DNA of 9,992 nucleotides from Nitrososphaerales archaeon TH5893 (GTDB taxonomy: Archaea > Thermoproteota > Nitrososphaeria > Nitrososphaerales > Nitrososphaeraceae), in NCBI GenBank assembly GCA_014523685.1, contig JAATVT010000070.1, positions 1 through 9,992 on the forward strand, read 5' to 3'. The notes beneath the pieces were generated by a model. It was not told the DNA's origin and ran no database searches. It worked only from the letters and a program-made list of their open reading frames with translations. Position numbers and translations under genes: made by a program. Below, in pieces: positions 1 through 5,944 of this stretch (the first letter of the stretch is position 1; every line of letters begins with the position of its first letter).

Positions 1-71
1 AGAGGGATTAACTAACTCATATACATTAATTTGTAGGATACTTTACGTCTTATTTTACAGTCAGTCTGACT

Positions 72-980
72 CTATGAATGAAGCAGTTTATAAGATTCTT
101 GTACGATTTTGGTCACCGATTCTACTGAATGAAATTTTCTGACATAATCTGATCCTTCTTTGCCTAATCTTTGCCTCTCAGAAGTATCTTCAAGCAGTTT
201 CTCTAAATCATGTTTGAATGATTCTTTAGTAGTTCGATATATGGGTGGTTTATATTCTTCGTATAATTTGTCAGAAACATAAGCGATGACAGGTTTACAC
301 AGAGCCATGCCCTCGAGTTCGAACTTTCCAAACCATCCAACACCTGGTAATATCTTACCAATAACTATATCACAACTATTCACAGCTTTTAAGGCTTGGA
401 CGTGAGGAAGTCGCAAAATCTCTACTAACTCACATTTCTTTTCACGGACTAATTCTTGTAATGTCTTAGAATGGTAGTCAGTAGATGTAAAATTCTCATA
501 ATATGGGTAATGTGCTATTCGTATTTGTTTTCCGTCTTCTAACGTCCCATCGTTTCTTTGTAGAGAGGAGTAAATTCTTTCATTTATTTCAGCAATATCT
601 ATAGGAGTTGGCAACCACTTACCATTTGGGGAGTATTGTAGTAAATCTGGAGTCGAGACTAAACAAAAATCATTATCATATCTGCCCCGTAGATCTCCGC
701 CATGATAATGCTTAAGATAAATCTTATCTTTGTTTCGTTTTTCTAGACTCCTTTTTAGGGAACCATAGGGATAATGATAGTGCCAGACTTCATATTCTTT
801 TATCTTTTTGAAGAGATTCCATCTAGCGAATGGAGATTTGTAATTAATCATAATACCTCCAAACTGTGAGTGGATTATTTTATTGAATACAAAAACATCT
901 ACCTCATGTCCATGCTTTTTCTGTTCTTTTGCAATTACGGAGGCTATTCCAGAAGTATTGTTTATGTGTGCTATCTTCAT
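72..980 (-). CDS. GT4-like glycosyltransferase (302 aa)
   Basis: Probably transfers a sugar from a nucleotide-sugar donor to a glycan or lipid acceptor in the cytoplasm. The first 30 residues form a Rossmann-like start (MKIAHINNTSG, then HGHEVDVF). The C-terminal half has the family 4 donor-site pattern at residues 218-233, GKFELEGMALCKPVIA, with two glutamates (E221, E223) before the GMA-x-KPVIA turn, followed by a helical tail with ERQRLGKEG (268-276). At 302 aa it is shorter than the usual 350-400 aa, mainly in the N-terminal domain. There is no signal peptide or membrane segment. The ATG at 980 is preceded by a TATA-like box about 40 nt upstream. It lies downstream of, and on the same strand as, a second glycosyltransferase with a 182-nt gap, so a shared glycan pathway is likely but a single transcript is uncertain. 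Acceptor and sugar cannot be read from sequence. Confidence 0.8.
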   Translation of the reverse strand: MKIAHINNTSGIASVIAKEQKKHGHEVDVFVFNKIIHSQFGGIMINYKSPFARWNLFKKIKEYEVWHYHYPYGSLKRSLEKRNKDKIYLKHYHGGDLRGRYDNDFCLVSTPDLLQYSPNGKWLPTPIDIAEINERIYSSLQRNDGTLEDGKQIRIAHYPYYENFTSTDYHSKTLQELVREKKCELVEILRLPHVQALKAVNSCDIVIGKILPGVGWFGKFELEGMALCKPVIAYVSDKLYEEYKPPIYRTTKESFKHDLEKLLEDTSERQRLGKEGSDYVRKFHSVESVTKIVQESYKLLHS

Positions 981-1017
981 AATTTAAGGGTTTTTTCCTT
1001 CAAGAGAGCTTATCATC

Positions 1018-1027
1018 TTTTTATATC
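1018..1027 (-). promoter_or_regulatory. TATA-like box for the GT4-like gene
   Basis: On the minus strand this reads agatataaaa, the best TATA-box match in the 182-nt gap. It lies about 40 nt before the ATG at 980, which would give a leader of roughly 15 nt without a clear Shine-Dalgarno sequence. It suggests the gene can be transcribed independently of the upstream glycosyltransferase. Confidence 0.4.
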
Positions 1028-1129
1028 TGTATCTACGTAGCATAATGACATAATTATCCCTAGGTAACAATTCCACGCTGTTATAGCTTTCTGATTAAAT
1101 AATATTGAAAAATATAGTGATAACAAGAA

Positions 1130-1150
1130 CCTATTTTTTGGTTGAATAGG
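1130..1150 (-). terminator. Possible hairpin after the GT28-like gene
   Basis: A perfect 6-bp inverted repeat (CCTATT at 1130-1135, AATAGG at 1145-1150, 9-nt loop) begins 13 nt after the GT28-like stop codon. The stem is AT-rich and has no clean poly-T run on the minus strand, so function as a terminator is weakly supported. Confidence 0.2.
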
Positions 1151-1162
1151 AAGAAAGGAAAT

Positions 1163-2254
1163 CTAAAGAGTTTCTAAAATCAGCTTGGCGGCCTTTTCAG
1201 CACCATTAGCATTCGTCTGTAAATTAGTCTTGCCAATAAAGTTATTTGTGCGAAGATTATCTCCAATGAGATCTTCGAGCCTAAAGATGTCATCATATTT
1301 ATAACCAAGACGCTTAGCGCCCTCTTCTTGTTCAAAATGGTTCTTTATTGGAATAAATATGCCAGGAATGCCATATGCCATAGATTCGTCCATAGTCGAT
1401 CGTCCCGCAAGGGAAATTATCAGATCTGATGCATAAATATATTCATGTAAATTATCCACAAACCTCAAAATCCGGATATCTTCATTATGATATGCCGTCA
1501 AATTTATGGATGGACCCGAAACTATTACGAGATCGATGTCAAATTTTTTTTTAAGTATTCTATATGCTTCGATTGTTTTTTCTATTAGGTATTTTCCCGC
1601 ATCTGTTCCGCCTACGCTCACCAGTACTGTTTGCTTGTTAAAACCAAACACTTTTCGCAGTGTATTTCTATCTTTACTAACGTCTCTGACTATCGGGCCA
1701 ACATGTATAACATTGTCAACATCAACTCCAATGTCAGGAATGATAACATGATCGCAATTTTTCATGATTTTCTGCATTGAGCTATTCATTTTCTTTTCTA
1801 TAATAGATGCAAATTTACTTTTAACAAAATGAGTCTCTGTTATATCAGTAATTAGAATTCTCTTATGGCCAGTTTTCTCAGCCACTACAATGGAAGCAAA
1901 ATCTTCATCACTAACTATCAGATCGCTACTAGATTCATTAACTTGACATTTCACAATCTTTTCTGCAATACCTTTGCATTTTCTATAATACCAAAAATAT
2001 CTTAATAGCCATTTAAATGGGTGACGCAATTCCCCTGATTGTATAGAAAATTTCTCAGGCTTATACAAATCTGATGCAAGATAGCCTCTGCTTGAGATTA
2101 ATTCATAAGCCTGCTGTCCTGTTACAAAATGAATGTCTTCTTTACCTTTTCCAAATTTATTCAACTTTTCGACGATTGCAATATCTCGTGTAGCATGACC
2201 TAATCCTATCGGACTAGTAAAAAAAATTATTCCTGCGTTAGAATTAGTTGACAT
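1163..2254 (-). CDS. MurG/GT28-like glycosyltransferase (363 aa)
   Basis: A GT-B fold glycosyltransferase related to the MurG/UDP-GlcNAc transferase group found in archaea. Residues 17-24 are GLGHATRD, the glycine-rich N-terminal loop with its diagnostic His. Residues 212-221 (VSVGGTDAGK) form the start of the C-terminal nucleotide-binding domain. Residues 281-302 carry SLAGRSTMDE followed by a GIPGIFIP turn, the donor-binding region. Residues 306-316 (HFEQEEGAKRL) match the MurG-type ribose/donor contact. The length fits the family. There is no signal peptide, so it should be cytoplasmic or membrane-associated. The start is ATG at 2254; no strong TATA box or Shine-Dalgarno sequence was seen upstream. 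The neighbouring gene is another glycosyltransferase on the same strand, supporting a role in surface polysaccharide, glycolipid or S-layer glycan. The acceptor is unknown. Confidence 0.82.
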   Translation of the reverse strand: MSTNSNAGIIFFTSPIGLGHATRDIAIVEKLNKFGKGKEDIHFVTGQQAYELISSRGYLASDLYKPEKFSIQSGELRHPFKWLLRYFWYYRKCKGIAEKIVKCQVNESSSDLIVSDEDFASIVVAEKTGHKRILITDITETHFVKSKFASIIEKKMNSSMQKIMKNCDHVIIPDIGVDVDNVIHVGPIVRDVSKDRNTLRKVFGFNKQTVLVSVGGTDAGKYLIEKTIEAYRILKKKFDIDLVIVSGPSINLTAYHNEDIRILRFVDNLHEYIYASDLIISLAGRSTMDESMAYGIPGIFIPIKNHFEQEEGAKRLGYKYDDIFRLEDLIGDNLRTNNFIGKTNLQTNANGAEKAAKLILETL

Positions 2255-2455
2255 ACTCTAAGCTCTTATTGAACTGAAGGAAATTCGAGTACATTAAGCA
2301 ACAACAAATCAGGTATTTTGAAAATAATAACCATAATCAATTCATGGTCATATAATGGGTTCGGGTATTTGTTATGTCAAACCAAGTTGTTTCATCATTC
2401 ATATCCTAAGCTAACCAAAGCATATTTTTGATACTTTCTATTAATTGTATTTTTA

Positions 2456-2812
2456 GTGATTAGCGGGTGGTCAATTTTGATATTGATTATTAACCAACTT
2501 ATAAGTAAACCCATATTTTTTATTAACATAACTATATATTCTTATTATATGTATTTATGTTTGAATTTGACAAGTGGGCAGATAGGCATTGCAATCCCAA
2601 TAACACGACCAGTAGTTACATTTTCGTCGACTGTGGAAATAGAAGCAGCAGAGATTAGTGCTATGAACAAAACCAATTCCAGACAATATGTGCATTTTAT
2701 TCATAGCAAATTAGAAAATAGTTCATTATTACTGGACTCAAATATTGAATGCTCAAGTACCAATCATGTCCCGTATGGGGGAATGGGGGAACATTTTGAT
2801 TGCACGAAGTAA
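2456..2812 (+). CDS. Doubtful small membrane ORF before the ABC ATPase (118 aa)
   Basis: An open frame from a GTG start with no recognisable family. The N-terminal third is hydrophobic (WSILILIINQLI, then an aromatic-rich FFINITIYSYYMYL stretch), compatible with one or two membrane segments. The remainder is polar and ends in a segment with scattered His and Cys. It overlaps the first 13 nt of the metal ABC ATPase in another frame, as translationally coupled genes do. An in-frame ATG at 2549 is an alternative start, giving 87 aa. Nothing else occupies this stretch, so it is not a shadow of a known gene, but an open frame of this size could arise by chance in AT-rich DNA. It may also be a remnant of a lost transporter gene. 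I see no ZnuA or ZnuB motif in it. Confidence 0.25.
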   Translation: MISGWSILILIINQLISKPIFFINITIYSYYMYLCLNLTSGQIGIAIPITRPVVTFSSTVEIEAAEISAMNKTNSRQYVHFIHSKLENSSLLLDSNIECSSTNHVPYGGMGEHFDCTK

Positions 2813-3534
2813 TAAAGCTTGACAATGTTACATACAGATATAATTCAGATCTGGTTTTAGAGAATATTTCATTTAAGGCAGATCAGGGCGATCTGTTGGG
2901 AATAATCGGTCCTAATGGTGCAGGCAAGACTACACTATTTTGTTTGATACTTGGATTACTTGAAGGTTATCAAGGGAAGATAACGTTATTCAATGAAGAT
3001 ATAAGAAACAATAGAACGGCCCTCAAAAGAATTGGCTATATACCACAGAAAAAAAATATTCATCAGGGTTTTCCCGCGACAGTGGAAGAAATTGTTTCAC
3101 TGGGAGCATTATATAGAAAAACCAATAAGGACGCAATAATTTTTGCTCTTAAAACTGTGGGATTGCTTGAACAAAAGGATAAAAGAATTGGCGAACTTTC
3201 AGGAGGACAGCAACAACGTGTACTTATAGCAAAAGCTCTTGTAAACGAGCCCGATTTGCTGATACTTGATGAACCCACAACCAGTATTGATCTGGAAACA
3301 CAAAACAGATTCTATGCCCTACTAAGAAAATTAAATTCTGAAAGAAATATCACTATAATATTAGCTTCACATGATCTTGACGCAGTAAATAAACTTGCAA
3401 ATAAGGTCGCATGTATCAATAGGAAAATGTCATTTCATGGAGATGCTAGAGAATTTTTCGGAAATGAACAATTGCTCAAATCTTATTCAGAATCAAGCAT
3501 GCAGGCTCACATGCATTCACATAACTATAAGTAG
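2800..3534 (+). CDS. Zinc/manganese-type ABC transporter ATP-binding protein (ZnuC/MntB family)
   Basis: Cytoplasmic ATPase that would power import of a transition metal through a ZnuB-type permease. All nucleotide-binding motifs are intact: Walker A GPNGAGKT (37-44), Q-loop at Q83 in IPQKKN, signature LSGGQ (133-137), Walker B LLILDEP (153-159) and the H-loop His191. The Zn/Mn subfamily is indicated by FPATVEEIVSLG (91-102), ACINRKMSFHG near residue 207 and a His-bearing tail, HMHSH (237-241), which could sense or bind metal. The length of 244 aa is normal. The start is TTG at 2800, because the codon immediately upstream is a TGA stop and no in-frame ATG lies nearby. A G-rich stretch, GGGGGA, ends 9 nt before it and may serve as ribosome binding site. 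Neither a permease nor a solute-binding protein is adjacent, so the partner must be encoded elsewhere. Iron remains a possible substrate. Confidence 0.88.
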   Translation: MHEVIKLDNVTYRYNSDLVLENISFKADQGDLLGIIGPNGAGKTTLFCLILGLLEGYQGKITLFNEDIRNNRTALKRIGYIPQKKNIHQGFPATVEEIVSLGALYRKTNKDAIIFALKTVGLLEQKDKRIGELSGGQQQRVLIAKALVNEPDLLILDEPTTSIDLETQNRFYALLRKLNSERNITIILASHDLDAVNKLANKVACINRKMSFHGDAREFFGNEQLLKSYSESSMQAHMHSHNYK

Positions 3535-3626
3535 TTCTGCAATGCTTAATTTTTAATCTCTACCTATGGGTTGGGGAGTTTCATTGGTTCATAGTTTGTA
3601 TTGATACATATGAATATAAACGAATC

Positions 3627-4070
3627 ATGATGTTGTTAGCCCATGGGACAACCATGGGATCAGACACATCATACGATCTAGCTTATCAGTTAATTTCGGA
3701 TATCTTATCCCAACAAGATATACTTCTGTCAGTTAATAGTGGAAGTAGTATAGCTGAAGCAAGAGTGGAGAAAGCATTACCTTTTAGAATTAGAGAGAAA
3801 TGGGCAACAATAGGTGATGAGAACAGACCATGGCACATTCACCTAAATATGAAAGAAGTTGTACAAGTAAGGTTTGTAAAAGAACCTAGATCGGATGGAA
3901 GACAAAGTTATAGTATAAGATTCTTTGATTCAAATGGTAATTTGTCAATGCGTGCGAATTTCACAAAAATGTATGATAGCAGTGGGAATTTGGTAAAGGA
4001 AAAGGCTGCCAAATTCGATGAAATATATACCAAGTATGGAAGCAAAGAATCTCTTTCTCTAATAAGATAA
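3627..4070 (+). CDS. HemS/ChuX-like small protein, possible heme or metal handling (147 aa)
   Basis: A soluble protein without signal peptide. Its central part, WHIH at 69-72, VVQVRFVKEP at 78-87, then YSIRFFDSNGNL at 95-106 and a MYDSSGNL strand at 115-122, has the strand order and His spacing I associate with the HemS/ChuX/HutX heme-utilisation fold. This is a motif-level recognition, not a search result. Family members bind heme in the cytoplasm or release its iron. Residues H70 and H72 are the obvious ligand candidates. It follows the metal ABC ATPase by 92 nt on the same strand, which fits a metal or heme acquisition theme. The start is ATG at 3627, directly followed by a second ATG. A 6-codon mini-ORF starting at 3610 ends in a TGA overlapping this start. 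Uncharacterised conserved archaeal protein is the fallback call. Confidence 0.5.
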   Translation: MMLLAHGTTMGSDTSYDLAYQLISDILSQQDILLSVNSGSSIAEARVEKALPFRIREKWATIGDENRPWHIHLNMKEVVQVRFVKEPRSDGRQSYSIRFFDSNGNLSMRANFTKMYDSSGNLVKEKAAKFDEIYTKYGSKESLSLIR

Positions 4071-4095
4071 GTAGACTTGAAGGAATGATGAAGGC

Positions 4096-4200
4096 TTGAG
4101 CCGATATTCGGAGAGACTCTATAGATCTTATGGAAATAAAAGTGATGATGTTGAGAAAAAGCTTCTTGAATCTAAAAACCAGGAAATGTTAGATTTTTAG
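4096..4200 (+). CDS. Possible 34-aa hydrophilic protein
   Basis: A TTG-initiated frame of 35 codons bounded upstream by an in-frame TGA at 4078. The product begins LSRYSERLYRSYGNKSDD and ends in EKKLLESKNQEMLDF, a charged, helix-prone sequence that looks more like protein than random AT-rich translation. A weak purine-rich stretch (gatgaagg) precedes the start. It follows the HemS/ChuX-like gene by 25 nt on the same strand and could share its transcript. No family recognised. It could also be the tail of a decayed gene. Confidence 0.28.
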   Translation: MSRYSERLYRSYGNKSDDVEKKLLESKNQEMLDF

Positions 4201-4228
4201 CTTTGAACAATAGTTCTTAGGTGTAGTA

Positions 4229-4567
4229 TTATATAGCATCCTCTCCTGTTTTTTTGGTTGTTAAATCTACTGCAATGGGAATGTCTATAACAAAGATTTT
4301 TCCTCCTATGTTATCTCCCAACCTTTCCACAAAAGTCTTAATTAGGCCATCGACTTGTTCATCTTTGACTACCACCTCAACCTTATACCTTGGAATGAAT
4401 TCTGGTCTATAATGCATAGTTCCTCTGCCCACTGCAACAGCTTCTGCTTTTATCCTCCCTCTTCCCTCAATTCTATAATAACTCATTCCGCCAGTGTTTG
4501 CAACTTTTAAAATCTCACTTACGTCATGCAGTCGCCTATCAGGTATAATTATTTCTAGTTTTTTCAT
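4229..4567 (-). CDS. PII-family signal transduction protein (GlnK/GlnB-like), atypical
   Basis: A trimeric cytoplasmic sensor of the GlnB/GlnK family, which normally reads ATP/ADP and 2-oxoglutarate and controls ammonium transport or nitrogen enzymes. The fold is recognisable along its whole 112 aa: MKKLEIIIPDRRLHDVSEIL, GGMSYYRIEGRGR (26-38), the T-loop (about 37-58), VEVVVKDEQVD (63-73), GDNIGGKIFVIDI (84-96, with K90) and a C-terminal KKTGEDAI resembling the GEEDDAAI tail of E. coli GlnB. Two features depart from the classical form. The residue equivalent to Gln39, which in canonical PII contacts 2-oxoglutarate and Mg, is Ile, and the T-loop has about two extra residues and no YRGAEY motif (it reads TMHYRPEF). 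Sensing may therefore be nucleotide-only or use another ligand. No amtB lies beside it. ATG at 4567, with a TATA-like box about 23 nt upstream. Confidence 0.88.
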   Translation of the reverse strand: MKKLEIIIPDRRLHDVSEILKVANTGGMSYYRIEGRGRIKAEAVAVGRGTMHYRPEFIPRYKVEVVVKDEQVDGLIKTFVERLGDNIGGKIFVIDIPIAVDLTTKKTGEDAI

Positions 4568-4584
4568 AATGAAATCAGTCTTTG

Positions 4585-4595
4585 TTTAATATAAG
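4585..4595 (-). promoter_or_regulatory. TATA-like box for the PII-like gene
   Basis: On the minus strand it reads cttatattaaa and is centred about 23 nt before the ATG at 4567, the spacing expected for an archaeal promoter giving a nearly leaderless transcript. No Shine-Dalgarno sequence lies between. Confidence 0.5.
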
Positions 4596-4714
4596 TCATA
4601 ATCACTTAAAAATAAGTTAATCCTTCGTACTAACTTGAACTAGAGTCCACATCCCGTATATTTGCATTATTATGGGTTTGAGATAGTTCTTGTTATAACA
4701 GTGCATACTAGCAT

Positions 4715-5002
4715 TTACGAATACTGTTTATGTATATAACACCATTTCCATGACTTATTAGGTAATGCAATCATGACAGGATGACCTGTCTGATTGAAAT
4801 GTTTTGTTGCATGAAGGCCTATTGAAGAGTCACAGCAACCAACGTGACCACATTCTAGACACATACGTAATGCTACCCAATTGGTTCCCTCTCTTTCACA
4901 TTCTTCGCAAGTTGATGTTCTAGGGGAAACTTTATTTTCGTCTATGTCAACAAAATGTTTACAACTTTTGTTATCATTACTGCCATTTTCGAATTGTTTC
5001 AT
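4715..5002 (-). CDS. UBP-type zinc finger protein (95 aa)
   Basis: The whole protein is a single ZnF-UBP domain, the fold that in eukaryotic deubiquitinases and HDAC6 binds the free C-terminal Gly-Gly of ubiquitin; small stand-alone versions also occur in bacteria and archaea, with unknown role. Candidate zinc ligands are C14, H16, C32, C35, C48, C51, C56, H64, H68 and H74, in the family order CxH, CEEC, CLEC, GCCDSS, HATKH, TGHP. The conserved W42 and LR (45-46) precede the second Cys pair, and the C-terminal WKWCY (85-89) is typical of prokaryotic members. Cytoplasmic, no signal peptide. ATG at 5002 with a TATA-like box about 29 nt upstream. It is the first of four consecutive small Cys-rich genes. 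Partner or target unknown. Confidence 0.88.
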   Translation of the reverse strand: MKQFENGSNDNKSCKHFVDIDENKVSPRTSTCEECEREGTNWVALRMCLECGHVGCCDSSIGLHATKHFNQTGHPVMIALPNKSWKWCYIHKQYS

Positions 5003-5027
5003 TATATGATGATAATACCAGTAAGGT

Positions 5028-5037
5028 ATACATAAAG
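5028..5037 (-). promoter_or_regulatory. TATA-like box for the UBP zinc finger gene
   Basis: On the minus strand the stretch contains ttatgtata, centred about 29 nt before the ATG at 5002. No Shine-Dalgarno sequence follows, so a leaderless transcript is likely. Confidence 0.4.
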
Positions 5038-5162
5038 ATACTCTGTGGATGCTTGAAAGTTGCAGTAAATGATTTAGTTTAATCTTTACAGGAAGCTAAC
5101 GAATATTGATTTTTGTTCTACTATTACTTATGTTTCAAATATACTGTCATTTAACTAGGCAA

Positions 5163-5384
5163 TTAGCTAGTCCTTGTCCTTTTATATACGAGAAATGGAG
5201 ATTGTCGTAAAATTTGATAATACCCATGCCTAGTTACTCTAACATCTTTCTCTTTTTCTAACCTCTCAACCTTGCTATGGCATGAGTAACAATAAAGGCA
5301 CCTAATACAAAAGTGAGCAGTTCTTTTTTTGCATTCTATACATTCACCATATGGAAAACTTCTGTCAGCTAGATACTCATGCAT
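5163..5384 (-). CDS. Small Cys-rich putative zinc-binding protein (73 aa)
   Basis: Six cysteines and two histidines lie within 22 residues: C15, C18, H24, C26, C29, C32, C35 and H36 (pattern CIEC, HFCIRC, CYSCH), enough for one or two tetrahedral zinc sites. The rest is basic (RLEKEKDVRVTRHG, then a KRTRTS end), which would suit nucleic acid or protein binding, but no family is recognised. The frame is open further upstream to an ATG at 5474. I prefer ATG 5384 because the extra 30 residues look like translated leader (hydrophobic, low-complexity) and a TATA-like box sits about 30 nt before 5384, inside the longer frame. Same strand as the UBP zinc finger gene, which starts 160 nt further on. 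Confidence 0.6.
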   Translation of the reverse strand: MHEYLADRSFPYGECIECKKRTAHFCIRCLYCYSCHSKVERLEKEKDVRVTRHGYYQILRQSPFLVYKRTRTS

Positions 5385-5410
5385 GTAAATATGTAAGTAT
5401 CGGCGGCAGT

Positions 5411-5419
5411 AATAAAATG
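5411..5419 (-). promoter_or_regulatory. TATA-like box supporting the start at 5384
   Basis: Reads attttatta region on the minus strand, about 30 nt before the ATG at 5384. It would lie inside the coding region if the longer frame from 5474 were used, which is the main reason for the shorter start. A second candidate (tttata) occurs near 5450-5455. Confidence 0.35.
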
Positions 5420-5651
5420 AGAAGTTAGTTAAAGGGAGGGGGAGAGCGTATAAAATGAGAATACGTGAATTCATGATGCTGGCATACTGTCAACATTACG
5501 AATCCTCCTACGCGATGCGAAAACATGTGAATCTACTTTGTCATTACATCATGTATTTCTTAGGACCTTAAATTCATCGCATTATAAGACGATGAGTCCC
5601 ATCCTCATAATCATGAGAATTTCAACATCTTTAACTAAATTCTTCCATAAA

Positions 5652-5663
5652 TTTGATATATAT
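5652..5663 (+). promoter_or_regulatory. TATA-like box for the 55-aa zinc-ribbon gene
   Basis: Reads tttgatatatat, centred 26 nt upstream of the ATG at 5685. This is textbook archaeal TATA-to-start spacing and is one of the clearest promoters in the window. Confidence 0.55.
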
Positions 5664-5684
5664 CTTCACATCGATTAAGGTTAA

Positions 5685-5852
5685 ATGACCAAGTTAATGG
5701 TCAGATGTAAAAATTGTAAGTTCAAATTTCCTTCGTTTACACAAATAAATGAAGTGGCATTTGAAACTGCAGCTCCAAATAATAATGTGGAAGAATGTCC
5801 TGGATGTAGTGAAATGTTGGCATATAGTAAGAAAGACTATTTTTTTGAGTAA
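5685..5852 (+). CDS. 55-aa zinc-ribbon protein
   Basis: A short gene with two Cys knuckles, RCKNCKF (C8, C11) and ECPGC (C38, C41), separated by about 26 residues, the arrangement of a minimal zinc ribbon. The sequence between them (FPSFTQINEVAFETAAPNN) is neutral, and the end is KKDYFFE. Such stand-alone ribbons are frequent in archaea and are often linked to transcription, translation or RNA modification, but no specific role can be read here. The start at ATG 5685 is fixed by a strong TATA box 26 nt upstream. It is divergently oriented from the 73-aa Cys-rich gene and followed 92 nt later by another Cys-rich gene on the same strand. Confidence 0.7.
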   Translation: MTKLMVRCKNCKFKFPSFTQINEVAFETAAPNNNVEECPGCSEMLAYSKKDYFFE

Positions 5853-5909
5853 CTATTAGACCTAGTTTTAATGAAGTAATTTACCTTGTATACTATAACG
5901 CTGAAACAG

Positions 5910-5920
5910 TTATTAATTTA
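5910..5920 (+). promoter_or_regulatory. TATA-like box for the 48-aa Cys-rich gene
   Basis: Reads ttattaattta, centred about 29 nt before the ATG at 5945, with no Shine-Dalgarno sequence in between. Supports independent, leaderless transcription. Confidence 0.4.
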
Positions 5921-5944
5921 GACAACACTCTAATTTAGTATCTT

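Noticed and set aside
59..71. Hairpin AGTCA-GTC-TGACT just after the GT4-like stop codon
   Set aside because: Short stem without a following T-run on the minus strand; not enough for a terminator call.
1506..1751. Plus-strand 81-codon frame
   Set aside because: Lies wholly inside the GT28-like gene on the opposite strand; composition is that of an antisense shadow.
3063..3278. Minus-strand 71-codon frame
   Set aside because: Antisense to the well-supported ABC ATPase, covering its signature and Walker B region; no own signals.
5385..5474. N-terminal extension of the 73-aa Cys-rich protein from ATG 5474
   Set aside because: The extra 30 residues look like translated leader and contain the likely TATA box for the start at 5384.
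5473..5571. Plus-strand 32-codon frame
   Set aside because: Aromatic/His/Cys-rich without pattern, no promoter or ribosome binding signal; probably chance.
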